The position numbers were made by a program, and so were the translations under genes. From Kitasatospora terrestris (GTDB lineage: Bacteria; Actinomycetota; Actinomycetes; Streptomycetales; Streptomycetaceae), in NCBI RefSeq assembly GCF_039542905.1, contig NZ_BAABIS010000001.1, positions 7,316,001 through 7,380,000 on the forward strand: a DNA stretch of 64,000 nucleotides, read 5' to 3'. A model generated the notes under the pieces. That model saw only the letters and a list, made by a program, of their open reading frames with translations, did no database searches and was not told the DNA's origin. Of this stretch, positions 14,493-22,962 are shown in pieces (the first letter of the stretch is position 1; each line of letters begins with the position of its first letter).

Positions 14493-15353
14493 ATGTCCGC
14501 CTCGTTCCCCTCCGCCCTGCCCTCCCTCCGCGGCCGGATCGGCCACGACGCCCGCAGCGGCTACTACCCGGTGCCGCACCGCTACCGCCTCCACCTGGCG
14601 CTCTCCTGTCCGAGTTCCCTGCGGATCGCCGTGGTCCACAGCCTGCTCGGGCTCGACGACACCCTCCCGATCACCGTCCTCCCCGCCCTGCCGGACGCCG
14701 GAGCCGACGGCTACACCGCGCTGCGTCCGCTGTACGAGGCCAGTTCGCACCGGTACACCGGGCCGGCCCAGGCGCCCGTGCTCAGCGACGGCTGGAGCGG
14801 GCGCATCGTCAGCACCGACGCCGTCGAGATCCTCACCGACCTGGCCCGCCGCTTCCCCGGACCGGACGAGCTCCGCCCGCGCGGCGCCGCCGGGGCGATC
14901 GAGGCGGTCCGGCAGCTGTGCGAGCGCGGCATCGACGCCCCGGCCCAGCTGGCCGGCCGGGTCGACGCCGACCCGGCCGAGCGCGCCGAGGCGCTGGGCG
15001 CCCTCCTCGACGGCCTGGACGCCGTCGAGCGCCGGCTCGCCGCCCACGACCACGTGCTCGGCGACGACCTCACCCTCGCCGACGTCCAGCTCTGGACCAC
15101 CCTGGTCCAGCTGGACACCGTGCACCGCTGGCACCTCGACGCCGACGCCGTCGACCGGATCGCCGACCACCCGCACCTCTGGTCCTACGCCGGGCGGCTG
15201 GCCGGCCACCCCGCCTTCGGCCGCCACCTCGACCTGGACGGGATCGCCCGCCGCCACCACGCCCACTGCCGCGGCGAGGAGGCCGCCGGCGCCGCCATCC
15301 AGATCGTCGACTGGGAGCAGCACGCCCGGCCGCGGCTCCGGACGGCCGGCTGA
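14493..15353 (+). CDS. Glutathione S-transferase / glutathionyl-hydroquinone reductase-like protein
   Basis: A 286-residue protein with a thioredoxin-fold N-terminal half carrying SCPSSLR at the position of the catalytic CPWAHR motif of Xi-class GSTs, and an all-helical C-terminal GST domain (DHVLGDDLTLADVQLW, with LWSYAGRLAGHPAF as the usual C-terminal signature). The ATG at 14493 follows GGGAG. Actinomycetes normally use mycothiol rather than glutathione, so the thiol cofactor is uncertain. It is preceded by a sulfur-type leader peptide, which ties it to the neighbouring cluster, perhaps for cleaving thiol conjugates (inference). Confidence 0.82.
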   Translation: MSASFPSALPSLRGRIGHDARSGYYPVPHRYRLHLALSCPSSLRIAVVHSLLGLDDTLPITVLPALPDAGADGYTALRPLYEASSHRYTGPAQAPVLSDGWSGRIVSTDAVEILTDLARRFPGPDELRPRGAAGAIEAVRQLCERGIDAPAQLAGRVDADPAERAEALGALLDGLDAVERRLAAHDHVLGDDLTLADVQLWTTLVQLDTVHRWHLDADAVDRIADHPHLWSYAGRLAGHPAFGRHLDLDGIARRHHAHCRGEEAAGAAIQIVDWEQHARPRLRTAG

Positions 15354-15402
15354 CCGGAAAACCGGTGCCGCCCCCGCCCGGGGCCGGGGCAGAATCGCCG
15401 CC

Positions 15403-16005
15403 ATGGCGGACATGCAGCGGTTCCGGGAGGCGGCCACCGGCTGGGTGATGCGCGGAGCGGCCCCGCCGGACACGGCCGGTGTCCGGACGGCGGTCCTGGT
15501 GGAAGGGCTGAGCGACCTGGCGGCCGTCGAGGCGCTGGCCGCCGGCCGCGGCCGGGACCTGGCCGCCGAAGGGGTGTGCGTCCTGCCCATGGGCGGCGCC
15601 ACCAACATCGCCCGCTACGCCGAGCTGCTCGGGCCGCCGGGGCTGGGCCTGCGCCTCGCCGGGCTGTCCGACGAGGGCGAGCAGGGCTTCTACGTGCGCG
15701 GCCTGGAGCGGGCCGGTGCGCCGAGCGACGGCTTCTTCGTCTGCGCGGCGGACCTGGAGGACGAGCTGGTCCGCGCGCTGGGCGTCCCCGCGGTCGAGGA
15801 GATCCTGGCGGCCGGGGGCGACCTGCCGGCCTGGCGGACCTTCGTGCGCCAGCCCGCCCAGCAGGGCCGGCCCGCGCAGCGGCAGCTGCGGCGCTTCCTC
15901 GGCACCAGGAAGGGCCGCAAGATCCGCTACGGCCGGCTGCTGGCCGAGGCGCTCACCGCCGAGCGGACCCCCGCCCCGCTCCGGGACCTGCTCGCGCACC
16001 TGTGA
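15403..16005 (+). CDS. TOPRIM domain protein (OLD-type, standalone)
   Basis: A 200-residue protein centred on a TOPRIM fold: TAVLVEGLSDLAAVEALA carries the conserved Glu, LPMGGATNIARYAELL the glycine turn, and the CAADLEDEL segment the acidic metal pair. It resembles the nuclease half of OLD-family ATP-dependent endonucleases without their ATPase domain. A second ATG at 15412 is also possible. Standalone TOPRIM proteins are common in Streptomyces and their function is not known. Nothing nearby suggests a defence island. Confidence 0.75.
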   Translation: MADMQRFREAATGWVMRGAAPPDTAGVRTAVLVEGLSDLAAVEALAAGRGRDLAAEGVCVLPMGGATNIARYAELLGPPGLGLRLAGLSDEGEQGFYVRGLERAGAPSDGFFVCAADLEDELVRALGVPAVEEILAAGGDLPAWRTFVRQPAQQGRPAQRQLRRFLGTRKGRKIRYGRLLAEALTAERTPAPLRDLLAHL

Positions 16006-16113
16006 CCGGGCGCGCCCGCACTGCGCGGCAACCCGAACGGCCGCCGCCCGTTTGACGGGCCCGGTCGGCGGTCCGACGGTGGCAGGAAGTGCCTTCGGAC
16101 CCGAGAGGACCTG

Positions 16114-17022
16114 GTGCCGGCGATGGTGGACAGACGGGCGGCTCAACGGATCACGGAGTTCATCGAGCCCCTCCGGGTGGAGCCGGGCTCGAAGGTCGAT
16201 CTCGGCCGGGACTTCGACCCCCGGTACAAGGGCGGGCTGAAGAAGCGCGACGGCCAGGAGCTGCTCCGCGCCGGGGTGGAGATGCTGGCCGACCTCCAGG
16301 GGAAGCTGGCCGCCCAGAACAGCTACGGCGTCCTGTTCTGCCTGCAGGCGATCGACGCGGGCGGCAAGGACGGGACGATCCGCCACGTGATGAGCGGGGT
16401 CAACCCGCAGGGCGTCCACGTGAGCAGCTTCAAGGTGCCCTCCGCGGAGGAGCTCGACCACGACTACCTCTGGCGGTACGCCCAGCGCCTCCCGGCGCGC
16501 GGCGACATCGCGATCTTCAACCGCTCGCACTACGAGGAGGTCCTGGTGGTGCGGGTGCACCCGGAGAACCTCGACCGGCAGCGGCTGCCCGAGGAGGCGC
16601 AGGGCCCGGGCCTGTGGAAGCGCCGCTACCGGGAGATCAACGACTGGGAGCGCTACCTCACCGACAACGGCTTCAAGGTGGTGAAGGTCTTCCTCAACCT
16701 CTCCGAGGAGGAGCAGCGCCAGCGCTTCCTCAAGCGGATCGACCTGCCCGAGAAGAACTGGAAGTTCTCCGCCGCCGACATCCGCGAGCGCGACCGCTGG
16801 GACGACTACCAGCGGGCCTTCTCCAAGATGCTCTCCGCCACCAGCACCCCCTGGGCGCCCTGGTACGTGGTGCCCGCGGACCGCAAGTGGTTCGCGCGGA
16901 TCTGCGCCGCGGCGGTGCTGATCAACACCCTCCTGGAGATCGACCCGCAGTACCCCGAGCTCGACGACGAGGCCAAGGCCCAGCTGGGCGACGCCAGGCG
17001 CCGTTTGGAGGAGCAGGCATGA
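16114..17022 (+). CDS. Polyphosphate kinase 2 family protein
   Basis: A 302-residue PPK2-family polyphosphate:nucleotide phosphotransferase. Walker A is DAGGKDGT at residues 81-88. The Walker B-like segment FNRSHYEEVLVVRVHP and the lid region (RYREINDWERYL, FLNLSEEEQRQRF, LPEKNWKFS) are intact. It transfers phosphate between polyphosphate and nucleoside mono- or diphosphates. The GTG at 16114 follows GAGAGG. Its last codons overlap the start of a P-type cation ATPase (ATGA), an unusual coupling that suggests ATP supply or polyphosphate/cation balance (inference). Confidence 0.93.
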   Translation: MPAMVDRRAAQRITEFIEPLRVEPGSKVDLGRDFDPRYKGGLKKRDGQELLRAGVEMLADLQGKLAAQNSYGVLFCLQAIDAGGKDGTIRHVMSGVNPQGVHVSSFKVPSAEELDHDYLWRYAQRLPARGDIAIFNRSHYEEVLVVRVHPENLDRQRLPEEAQGPGLWKRRYREINDWERYLTDNGFKVVKVFLNLSEEEQRQRFLKRIDLPEKNWKFSAADIRERDRWDDYQRAFSKMLSATSTPWAPWYVVPADRKWFARICAAAVLINTLLEIDPQYPELDDEAKAQLGDARRRLEEQA

Positions 17023-19727
17023 CGGAGCGCACGGAGGGGAGCCCGTGGTACGCGCGGCCGGGCGAGGAGGCGCTGGCCGCGTTCGGCGTGGACCCGGCAG
17101 TGGGGCTCGGCGCGGGACGGGCGGCGCAGCTGCTCGCCGCGAACGGGCCGAACGCGCTGCCCGAGGAGAAGCCGACGCCCGGCTGGCTGCGGCTGCTCGC
17201 CCAGTACCGCAGTTACATGCAGATCATCCTGGTGGCGGCGGCGGTGGTCTCGCTCGCCATCCAGGAGTGGTCCACCGCGATCCTGCTGCTGGTGCTGACC
17301 GTGTTCAACGCGGTGGTGGGCCTGCGGCAGGAGGGCAAGGCGGAGAGCGCGATGAACGCGCTGAAGCAGATGATGGAGGCGACCGCCCGGGTCCGCCGGG
17401 ACGGCAGCGAGGCGGAGGTCCCGGCCGAGCAGCTGGTGGTCGGCGACATCGTCCACCTGGCCTCCGGCGACGAGGTGCCCGCCGACGGACGGATCTTCAC
17501 GGCCAGTTCGCTGCAGATCGACGAGTCGGCGCTGACCGGCGAGAGCGTCCCCGCGGTGAAGGACGTCGCCACCCTCACCGGCGACCGGCTGTCGCCGGGC
17601 GACCAGACCAACATGGCGTTCATGAACACCCCGGTGACCCACGGCAGCGGCCTGATGGTGGTCACCGCGACCGGCGCCGACACCGAGCTCGGCAAGATCT
17701 CCGGCATGCTGTCGGCGACCGAGAAGGAGGAGTCGCCGCTCACCCGGGAACTCAACACCCTGACGCTGTGGATCGCCGCGGCGGCCGGCCTGACGATGAT
17801 CGTGATGTTCGCGCTCGGCCGCAGCCGCGACCAGGCCTGGGACGTCCTGTTCGTCAGCGCGGTGTCGCTGGCGATCGCCGCGATCCCGGAGGCGCTGCCC
17901 ACGGTCAGCCAGGTGATCCTCTCGGTCGGCAGCCTCAACCTGGCGAAGCGGAACGCCATCGTCAAGGAACTGCCCTCGGTCGAGACGCTCGGCTTCACCT
18001 CGGCGATCAACTCCGACAAGACCGGCACCCTGACGATGAACCAGATGACGGTCGTCGAGGTGCTCAGCCCCACCGACCGGTACACCGTCTCCGGCACCGG
18101 CTACGCGCTGGAGGGCCGGATCACCCACGCGGCGGGCTCCGCGCCGACCATCGAGGACGCGGTGCTGCCGTACCTGCTCGCCAACGACGCCAAGCTGGTG
18201 GACGGCGAGGTGGTCGGCGACCCCACCGAGGGGGCGCTGCTGGTGCTCGGCCACAAGGCCGGGCTCGACATCGAGGCCACCCGGGACCGCTACCCGCGCC
18301 TGGCCACCCTGCCCTTCGACCCCGGCTACAAACTGATGGCCACCTTCAACGAGGCGAAGGACGCCGACGGCCGCCCGGTGGTGCGCTGCTTCGTCAAGGG
18401 TGCCGCGCCCGCGGTGATGGCGCGGGCGACATCGGCGCTCGCGGCCGGGGCGGGCGTCCCGTGGGACGCCGACCTGAGCGGCCGCGCCGAGGCGCAGAAC
18501 GAGCGGATGGGCGGCGAGGGCCGCCGGGTGATGGCCGCCGCCGTCCGCGACCTGGACCCGGCCGACTTCGACCCGGACGGCGACCTGCTCGGCCTGGTCA
18601 CCGACCTGAGGATGACCAGCCTGGTCGGCATGGTCGACCCGCCGCGCGAGGAGTCCAAGGCCGCGGTCGCCGCCGCGCAGGCCGCCCACATCAGGGTCCG
18701 GATGGTGACCGGCGACGACGTCACCACCGGCGAGGCGATCGCCCGGCAGCTCGGCATCGAGGGCGAGGCCATGCTCGGCGCCGACTTCGCCGCGCTGACC
18801 GAGCAGGAGCGGCTGGCGAGGATCGACGGCATCGGCGTGGTCGGCCGGGTCGCCCCGGAGCACAAGGTGCTGCTCGCCGACACGCTCAAGAAGAAGGGCG
18901 ACGTGGTCGCGATGACCGGCGACGGCGTCAACGACGCCCCGGCCATCAAGGCCGCCGACATCGGCATCGCGATGGGCAGCGGCACCGACGTCGCCAAGAA
19001 CGCCAGCCGGATGGTCCTCGCCGACGACAACTTCGCCACCATCGTCTACGCGGTGGAGGAGGGCCGGAAGCTCTACGACAACCTCACCAAGTACATCCGG
19101 TTCGTCCTGCTGCTGCTGGTCACCTTCGTGCTGACCTTCCTCGGCGCGACCGTCCTCAACATCGCCGCGGGCGAGCCGTTCACCCCGCCCCAGGTGCTGT
19201 GGATCCACTTCGTGGTCAACGCGCCGTTCGGCTTCGCGCTCGGCTTCGACCGGGAGAGCCCGGGGCTGATGCGGCGCCGGCCGCGCCCGCGGGGGGAGAC
19301 CGTGCTCACCCCGCCCGTGATGGTCACCGTCGGACTCGCCGGGCTCGCCGTCACCGTCGCCCTGCTCGGCCTGATCAAGCTCGGCGAGCACCTCTACGAC
19401 AGCGCCGCCGTCGGCAACTCGATCGCCTTCACCGCCTTCGCGCTCTGCCTGATCGTGGCCGCCTTCGAGTGCCGCAGCGAGCGCGGCTCGGTGCTGCGCA
19501 CCGACACCTTCGACAGCAAGCAGATGAACCTGGCGGCCCTCGGCGAGTTCGTCCTCGCGGTGGCGGTCACCCAGATGGACCTCTTCCACCGGATCCTCGG
19601 CACCACCGACCTGAACGCCCGGCAGTTCGGCTGGGCGCTGCTGGCCGCCGTCGCCTTCCTCCTGCTCTGGGAGCTCGGCAAGCTGCTCGCCCGCCGCGCC
19701 CGGCCCCAGGCCGTCGAGGCGTCCTAG
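17019..19727 (+). CDS. P-type cation-transporting ATPase (P2 class)
   Basis: A 902-residue P2-type ATPase of the Ca2+/Mg2+/Na+ group. It has the N-terminal cation_ATPase_N domain (NGPNALPEEK), the actuator motif LTGES, the phosphorylation site SDKTGTLT with Asp333, the hinge TGDGVND and about ten membrane helices. Helix M4 reads PEALPT rather than the SERCA PEGLP. SDKTG is preceded by Asn where Cys is usual. GGAGGAG lies just before the ATG. Ion specificity cannot be decided. Its stop codon overlaps, tail to tail within a CTAG, the stop of the SulP gene on the other strand. Confidence 0.94.
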   Translation: MTERTEGSPWYARPGEEALAAFGVDPAVGLGAGRAAQLLAANGPNALPEEKPTPGWLRLLAQYRSYMQIILVAAAVVSLAIQEWSTAILLLVLTVFNAVVGLRQEGKAESAMNALKQMMEATARVRRDGSEAEVPAEQLVVGDIVHLASGDEVPADGRIFTASSLQIDESALTGESVPAVKDVATLTGDRLSPGDQTNMAFMNTPVTHGSGLMVVTATGADTELGKISGMLSATEKEESPLTRELNTLTLWIAAAAGLTMIVMFALGRSRDQAWDVLFVSAVSLAIAAIPEALPTVSQVILSVGSLNLAKRNAIVKELPSVETLGFTSAINSDKTGTLTMNQMTVVEVLSPTDRYTVSGTGYALEGRITHAAGSAPTIEDAVLPYLLANDAKLVDGEVVGDPTEGALLVLGHKAGLDIEATRDRYPRLATLPFDPGYKLMATFNEAKDADGRPVVRCFVKGAAPAVMARATSALAAGAGVPWDADLSGRAEAQNERMGGEGRRVMAAAVRDLDPADFDPDGDLLGLVTDLRMTSLVGMVDPPREESKAAVAAAQAAHIRVRMVTGDDVTTGEAIARQLGIEGEAMLGADFAALTEQERLARIDGIGVVGRVAPEHKVLLADTLKKKGDVVAMTGDGVNDAPAIKAADIGIAMGSGTDVAKNASRMVLADDNFATIVYAVEEGRKLYDNLTKYIRFVLLLLVTFVLTFLGATVLNIAAGEPFTPPQVLWIHFVVNAPFGFALGFDRESPGLMRRRPRPRGETVLTPPVMVTVGLAGLAVTVALLGLIKLGEHLYDSAAVGNSIAFTAFALCLIVAAFECRSERGSVLRTDTFDSKQMNLAALGEFVLAVAVTQMDLFHRILGTTDLNARQFGWALLAAVAFLLLWELGKLLARRARPQAVEAS

Positions 19728-21436
19728 CCCGGGCCGTTGCCTGCCGCGTGGAAGGCGGCCACCGCGGTGGCGAGGGTCGGGAAGATCCGCTCCTCGCCGA
19801 CCGTTCCGCTCAGCCCGTACGCGTCCAGGGAGTCGCGCAGGTCCTGCTTGACCCGGGCGAGGGCGAGCACGATGCCGCGGTCGGCGAGCTCGCGGCGCAG
19901 CGCGTCCAGCGCGTCGAGCGCGGTGATGTCGACCTCGACGTTGGCCTCGGTGTTGAGGACGAACCAGCGCACCGGCTCCGGCTGGCCGTCGAGGGTGGCC
20001 AGGGCCCGGTGGTGGAAGTCCTCGGCGTTGGCGAAGAACAGCGGCGAGTCGTAGCGGTAGATCACCAGGCCGGGGATGGTGCGCGCCTGCGGGTAGTCGT
20101 CCACGTCGTGCATCCCGGCGAGGCCCGGGACCTCGCCGAGGATCGCGTCGTGCGGGCGGGCGACCCGGCTGAGCAGTTCCACCACCGACAGGCCCACGGC
20201 CACCAGCACGCCGTACAGGATGTCCAGGGCGAGCACGCCGACCAGGCAGCCGAGCGCCAGCAGCAGCTCGCGGCTGCGGAAGGACGCCAGGCGGCGGAAG
20301 CCCGCGACGTCGATCATCCGGATCGCGGCGTACACCACCAGGGCGCCGAGCACCGCGTCCGGGGTGTCGTGCAGCAGCGGGCTGAGGAAGAGCAGGACGG
20401 CGACCACGCCCGCCCCGGCCGCGAGCGCGTACACCTGGGTGCGGCCGCCCGCGGACTCGGCCAGCGCGGTGCGGCTGGCGCTGCTGCTGACCGGGAAGCC
20501 CTGGAAGAAGCCGGCGCCGAGGTTGGCCGCGCCGAGGCCCAGCAGCTCCTGGTTGGCGTCGAGCTTCTCGCCCTCGCCGCGTGCCTCGAAGGCGCGCGCG
20601 GTGAGGATGAAGTCGGTGTAGCCGACCAGCAGGATGCCGAGTGCCGGCAGCAGCAGGTGGTTGAGTTCGCCGAGGTCCGGCAGCTTCGGACGGGGCAGCC
20701 CGGCCGGGATGTCGCCGATCACCGCGAGGCCGTGGTCCTGCAGCGAGAACGCGGCGGAGACGGCCGTGCCGAGCACCACCGCCAGCAGCGGACCGGGGAT
20801 CTTCGGCAGGAAGCGGGCCACCAGGAAGAGGAACAGCAGGGTCGCCGCGGAGAACACCACGGTGGCCACGTGCGCGCCCGAGAGGTTCGAGGCGAACGAG
20901 ACCAGCTGGGGGAAGAAGCCCTCGCCCTCGACGTCGATCCCGGTGAGCTTGGAGAGCTGGTCCACCATCATGATCAGTGCCACACCGGCCAGGTAGCCGA
21001 CCAGCACCGGCCGCGAGAGCAGGTCGGCGACGAAGCCCAGCCGGGCGACCCACGCCAGGACGCACAGGATGCCGACCACCATGGCCAGGCTCGCCGCCAG
21101 CACCGCGTAGCGGGCGGGATCACCGCCCGCCAGCGGTGCCACCACGGTCGCCGTCATCAGCGCGGTGGTCGACTCCGGGCCGACCGAAAGGCGCCGCGAG
21201 GAGCCCACGACGGCGTACAGCACGATCGCCGGCAGGATCGCCCACAGGCCGGTGACCGGCGGCAGGCCCGCCACGCTGCCGTACGCCATGACCTGCGGCA
21301 CCAGGTAGGCCGCCACCGTGACGCCCGCCAGCAGGTCGCCGCGCAGCCAGGCGCGCCGGTAGCGGCGCAGCACCGCCAGGCCGGGCAGCCCCGGGACCAC
21401 CCGGCGCCACCAGGGGTCGGGGACATCCACGGACAT
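19724..21436 (-). CDS. SulP family anion transporter with STAS domain
   Basis: A 570-residue SulP transporter. The membrane part (residues about 30-420) contains YLVPQVMAYGSVAGLPPVTGLW, the SLC26 signature region, and NLGAGFFQGFPVSSSASRTA. The C-terminal STAS domain (about 440-555) contains PLFFANAEDFHHRA and LDALDALRREL. It would import sulfate, bicarbonate or a carboxylate. The ATG at 21436 has GGGAGGAGG upstream; an alternative start 27 nt further up lacks an SD. It converges with the P-type ATPase gene with no spacer. Confidence 0.93.
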   Translation of the reverse strand: MSVDVPDPWWRRVVPGLPGLAVLRRYRRAWLRGDLLAGVTVAAYLVPQVMAYGSVAGLPPVTGLWAILPAIVLYAVVGSSRRLSVGPESTTALMTATVVAPLAGGDPARYAVLAASLAMVVGILCVLAWVARLGFVADLLSRPVLVGYLAGVALIMMVDQLSKLTGIDVEGEGFFPQLVSFASNLSGAHVATVVFSAATLLFLFLVARFLPKIPGPLLAVVLGTAVSAAFSLQDHGLAVIGDIPAGLPRPKLPDLGELNHLLLPALGILLVGYTDFILTARAFEARGEGEKLDANQELLGLGAANLGAGFFQGFPVSSSASRTALAESAGGRTQVYALAAGAGVVAVLLFLSPLLHDTPDAVLGALVVYAAIRMIDVAGFRRLASFRSRELLLALGCLVGVLALDILYGVLVAVGLSVVELLSRVARPHDAILGEVPGLAGMHDVDDYPQARTIPGLVIYRYDSPLFFANAEDFHHRALATLDGQPEPVRWFVLNTEANVEVDITALDALDALRRELADRGIVLALARVKQDLRDSLDAYGLSGTVGEERIFPTLATAVAAFHAAGNGPG

Positions 21437-21583
21437 GGGCCTCCTCCCGTCGCACAGGCACACATGATGCCGCGCGCCGGGCCGGAAACCCGGATGGCCG
21501 CGCCGATGAGCCGATCATCGGATTGACGGCGGACGGGCCCCGGCCGGTCGTCGGACCCGCCGGACGCCCGCCCGCGGCGGTCC

Positions 21584-22840
21584 TCACCTGACGCCGAGCT
21601 GGTCCTTGATCGCCTTGTTCGCCGCGGCGACGGCGGGCGGCACCGGATCGCCCTTCACCGCCTGGTGGATCAGGGTGTTGAACGGTCCCCAGATCGCGGA
21701 CATCTGGGGGATGGAGGGCAGCGGCACCCCCGCGGCGGCCGCCTGCTCGAACGCGCCGACGTCGGGATCGCCCTGCCGGGCGTGGTCGAGCGCCTCCTTG
21801 AGCGCGGGCATCCGCGGCTCGGCCTTGAACAGGGCGTCGGCCAGTTCGAGGTTGCCGAGGGTGGAGAGCACGAACTCCTGCCCGAGGTCCTTGTTCTTCC
21901 CCTTGCTGGCGACGAAGAAGGACTGGACCCCGACGAAGGAGCGCGCGGGCTCCTTGCCGGCGAAGCCCGGCACCGGGGAGATCGCGTACTTCATGCCCGC
22001 GGACCGCACGTCGGACAGCCGCCACGGGCCGGACACCAGGAACGGCGTCTTCCCGGACAGGAACGCGGCCGCCGAGCTGTCGGAGCTGTAGGAGTTGCGG
22101 AGCACGCCCGAGCCCTTCTCGCCGAGCGCCGCGATCTTCTCGAAGGCCGCGACCGAGCCGGGCTTGCCCACGCCCAGGTCCGACGGGTCGGAGTCGCCCC
22201 GGGAGTCGGAGCCGAACAGGTAGCCGCCGGCCGAGCTGAACAGCGGGTACATGTGGTAGGTGTCGCCGGCCTGTCCGTCCGGGGAGCTGACGGTGTACCC
22301 GAGCGCCTGGGAGACCTTCCCCGCCTTGCGCAGGGTCTCGCCGGTGGCGACCAGGTCGTCGAAGGTGCGCGGCGCCTCCGGCACGAGGGCGGTGTTGCGG
22401 AACAGCACCAGGCTCTCCACCGCGTACGGGATCGCGTAGTACTTGCCCTGGTACGTCACCGCGCGGCGGGCCACGTCGACGTAGTCGCCGAGGCGGTTGT
22501 CGAGGACCTCGACCGGGTCGATCAGGTCGTTCTGCACCAGGTTGCCGATCCAGTCGTGGGCGCCGACCATCACGTCCGGCGCCCGGCCCGCCTTGGAGGC
22601 GTCGACGAACTCCTGCTGCTGGTTCTGCGGGATGCCGACGACCTCGGCCCGCACGCCCTTCTTGGCGGCGAAGGCCTCGGCGAACGGCCGCAGCACGTCG
22701 GCGCGCTTCTCGTCGGCCCAGATCGTCAGGGTGCGGTCCTTGGCGGCCGCGTCGCCCGCGCCGGCGCCCGTCGAACCGCAGGCGGACAGGCCGAGGGACA
22801 GGCAGACGGCTCCGGCGAGGAGTGCGAGGTGTCTTCGCAC
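21584..22840 (-). CDS. malE: Maltose/maltodextrin-type ABC substrate-binding lipoprotein
   Basis: A 418-residue exported lipoprotein of solute-binding family 1. The signal MRRHLALLAGAVCLSLG ends in lipobox LSAC. MalE-like segments include TLTIWADEKRADVL, WIGNLVQNDLIDPV, YAIPYAVESLVLFRN and the C-terminal PQMSAIWGPFNTLIHQAVKG. The start is a GTG with GGAG upstream. No MalF/MalG permease or MalR gene is adjacent; downstream is a convergently unrelated SulP gene, so the permeases must be elsewhere or the protein is an orphan. A LacI-type operator lies at 22908-22926. Confidence 0.9.
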   Translation of the reverse strand: MRRHLALLAGAVCLSLGLSACGSTGAGAGDAAAKDRTLTIWADEKRADVLRPFAEAFAAKKGVRAEVVGIPQNQQQEFVDASKAGRAPDVMVGAHDWIGNLVQNDLIDPVEVLDNRLGDYVDVARRAVTYQGKYYAIPYAVESLVLFRNTALVPEAPRTFDDLVATGETLRKAGKVSQALGYTVSSPDGQAGDTYHMYPLFSSAGGYLFGSDSRGDSDPSDLGVGKPGSVAAFEKIAALGEKGSGVLRNSYSSDSSAAAFLSGKTPFLVSGPWRLSDVRSAGMKYAISPVPGFAGKEPARSFVGVQSFFVASKGKNKDLGQEFVLSTLGNLELADALFKAEPRMPALKEALDHARQGDPDVGAFEQAAAAGVPLPSIPQMSAIWGPFNTLIHQAVKGDPVPPAVAAANKAIKDQLGVR

Positions 22841-22874
22841 GTGTTGGCTCCAAACACGAGGGTGGGTGCCGCAG

Positions 22875-22903
22875 AAGCTAGCAACGGCCCCACCTCATGG
22901 CAA
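22875..22903 (-). promoter_or_regulatory. Predicted promoter of malE-like gene
   Basis: TTGCCA (22903-22898) and TAGCTT (22880-22875) on the minus strand are spaced by 17 nt, a good vegetative promoter with a leader of about 30 nt. The palindrome at 22908-22926 begins only 4 nt upstream of the -35 box. Confidence 0.55.
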
Positions 22904-22907
22904 CGCC

Positions 22908-22926
22908 TTGCTGAAAATTACAGCAA
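22908..22926. promoter_or_regulatory. Perfect TTGCTG/CAGCAA palindrome, candidate MalR-type (LacI family) operator
   Basis: TTGCTG and CAGCAA are perfect inverted repeats around the AT-rich centre AAAATTA, abutting the -35 of the malE-like gene. LacI-family MalR operators before Streptomyces malE are built from TTGC-type half sites, so maltodextrin-responsive repression is likely. The site is also only 37 bp before the divergent SDR gene and could control both. Confidence 0.6.
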
Positions 22927-22962
22927 TATTTCGAGCTGCTCTCCCGGCGCTAGGGTGCTGCC

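Noticed and set aside
15403..16005. TOPRIM gene as part of an OLD/Gabija-like defence system
   Set aside because: There is no ATPase/helicase partner nearby and the protein lacks the OLD ATPase domain.
16806..21065. A 1419-codon open frame on the minus strand across the PPK2, P-type ATPase and SulP genes
   Set aside because: It is a shadow of the GC-rich codon pattern on the opposite strand; its translation is low-complexity Arg/Gly/Ala with no recognisable domain, while the plus-strand genes are clear.
17045..21526. A 1493-codon plus-strand frame overlapping the same genes
   Set aside because: Again a frame shadow: composition is repetitive Arg/Gly/Pro and it conflicts with intact ATPase motifs in the true frame.
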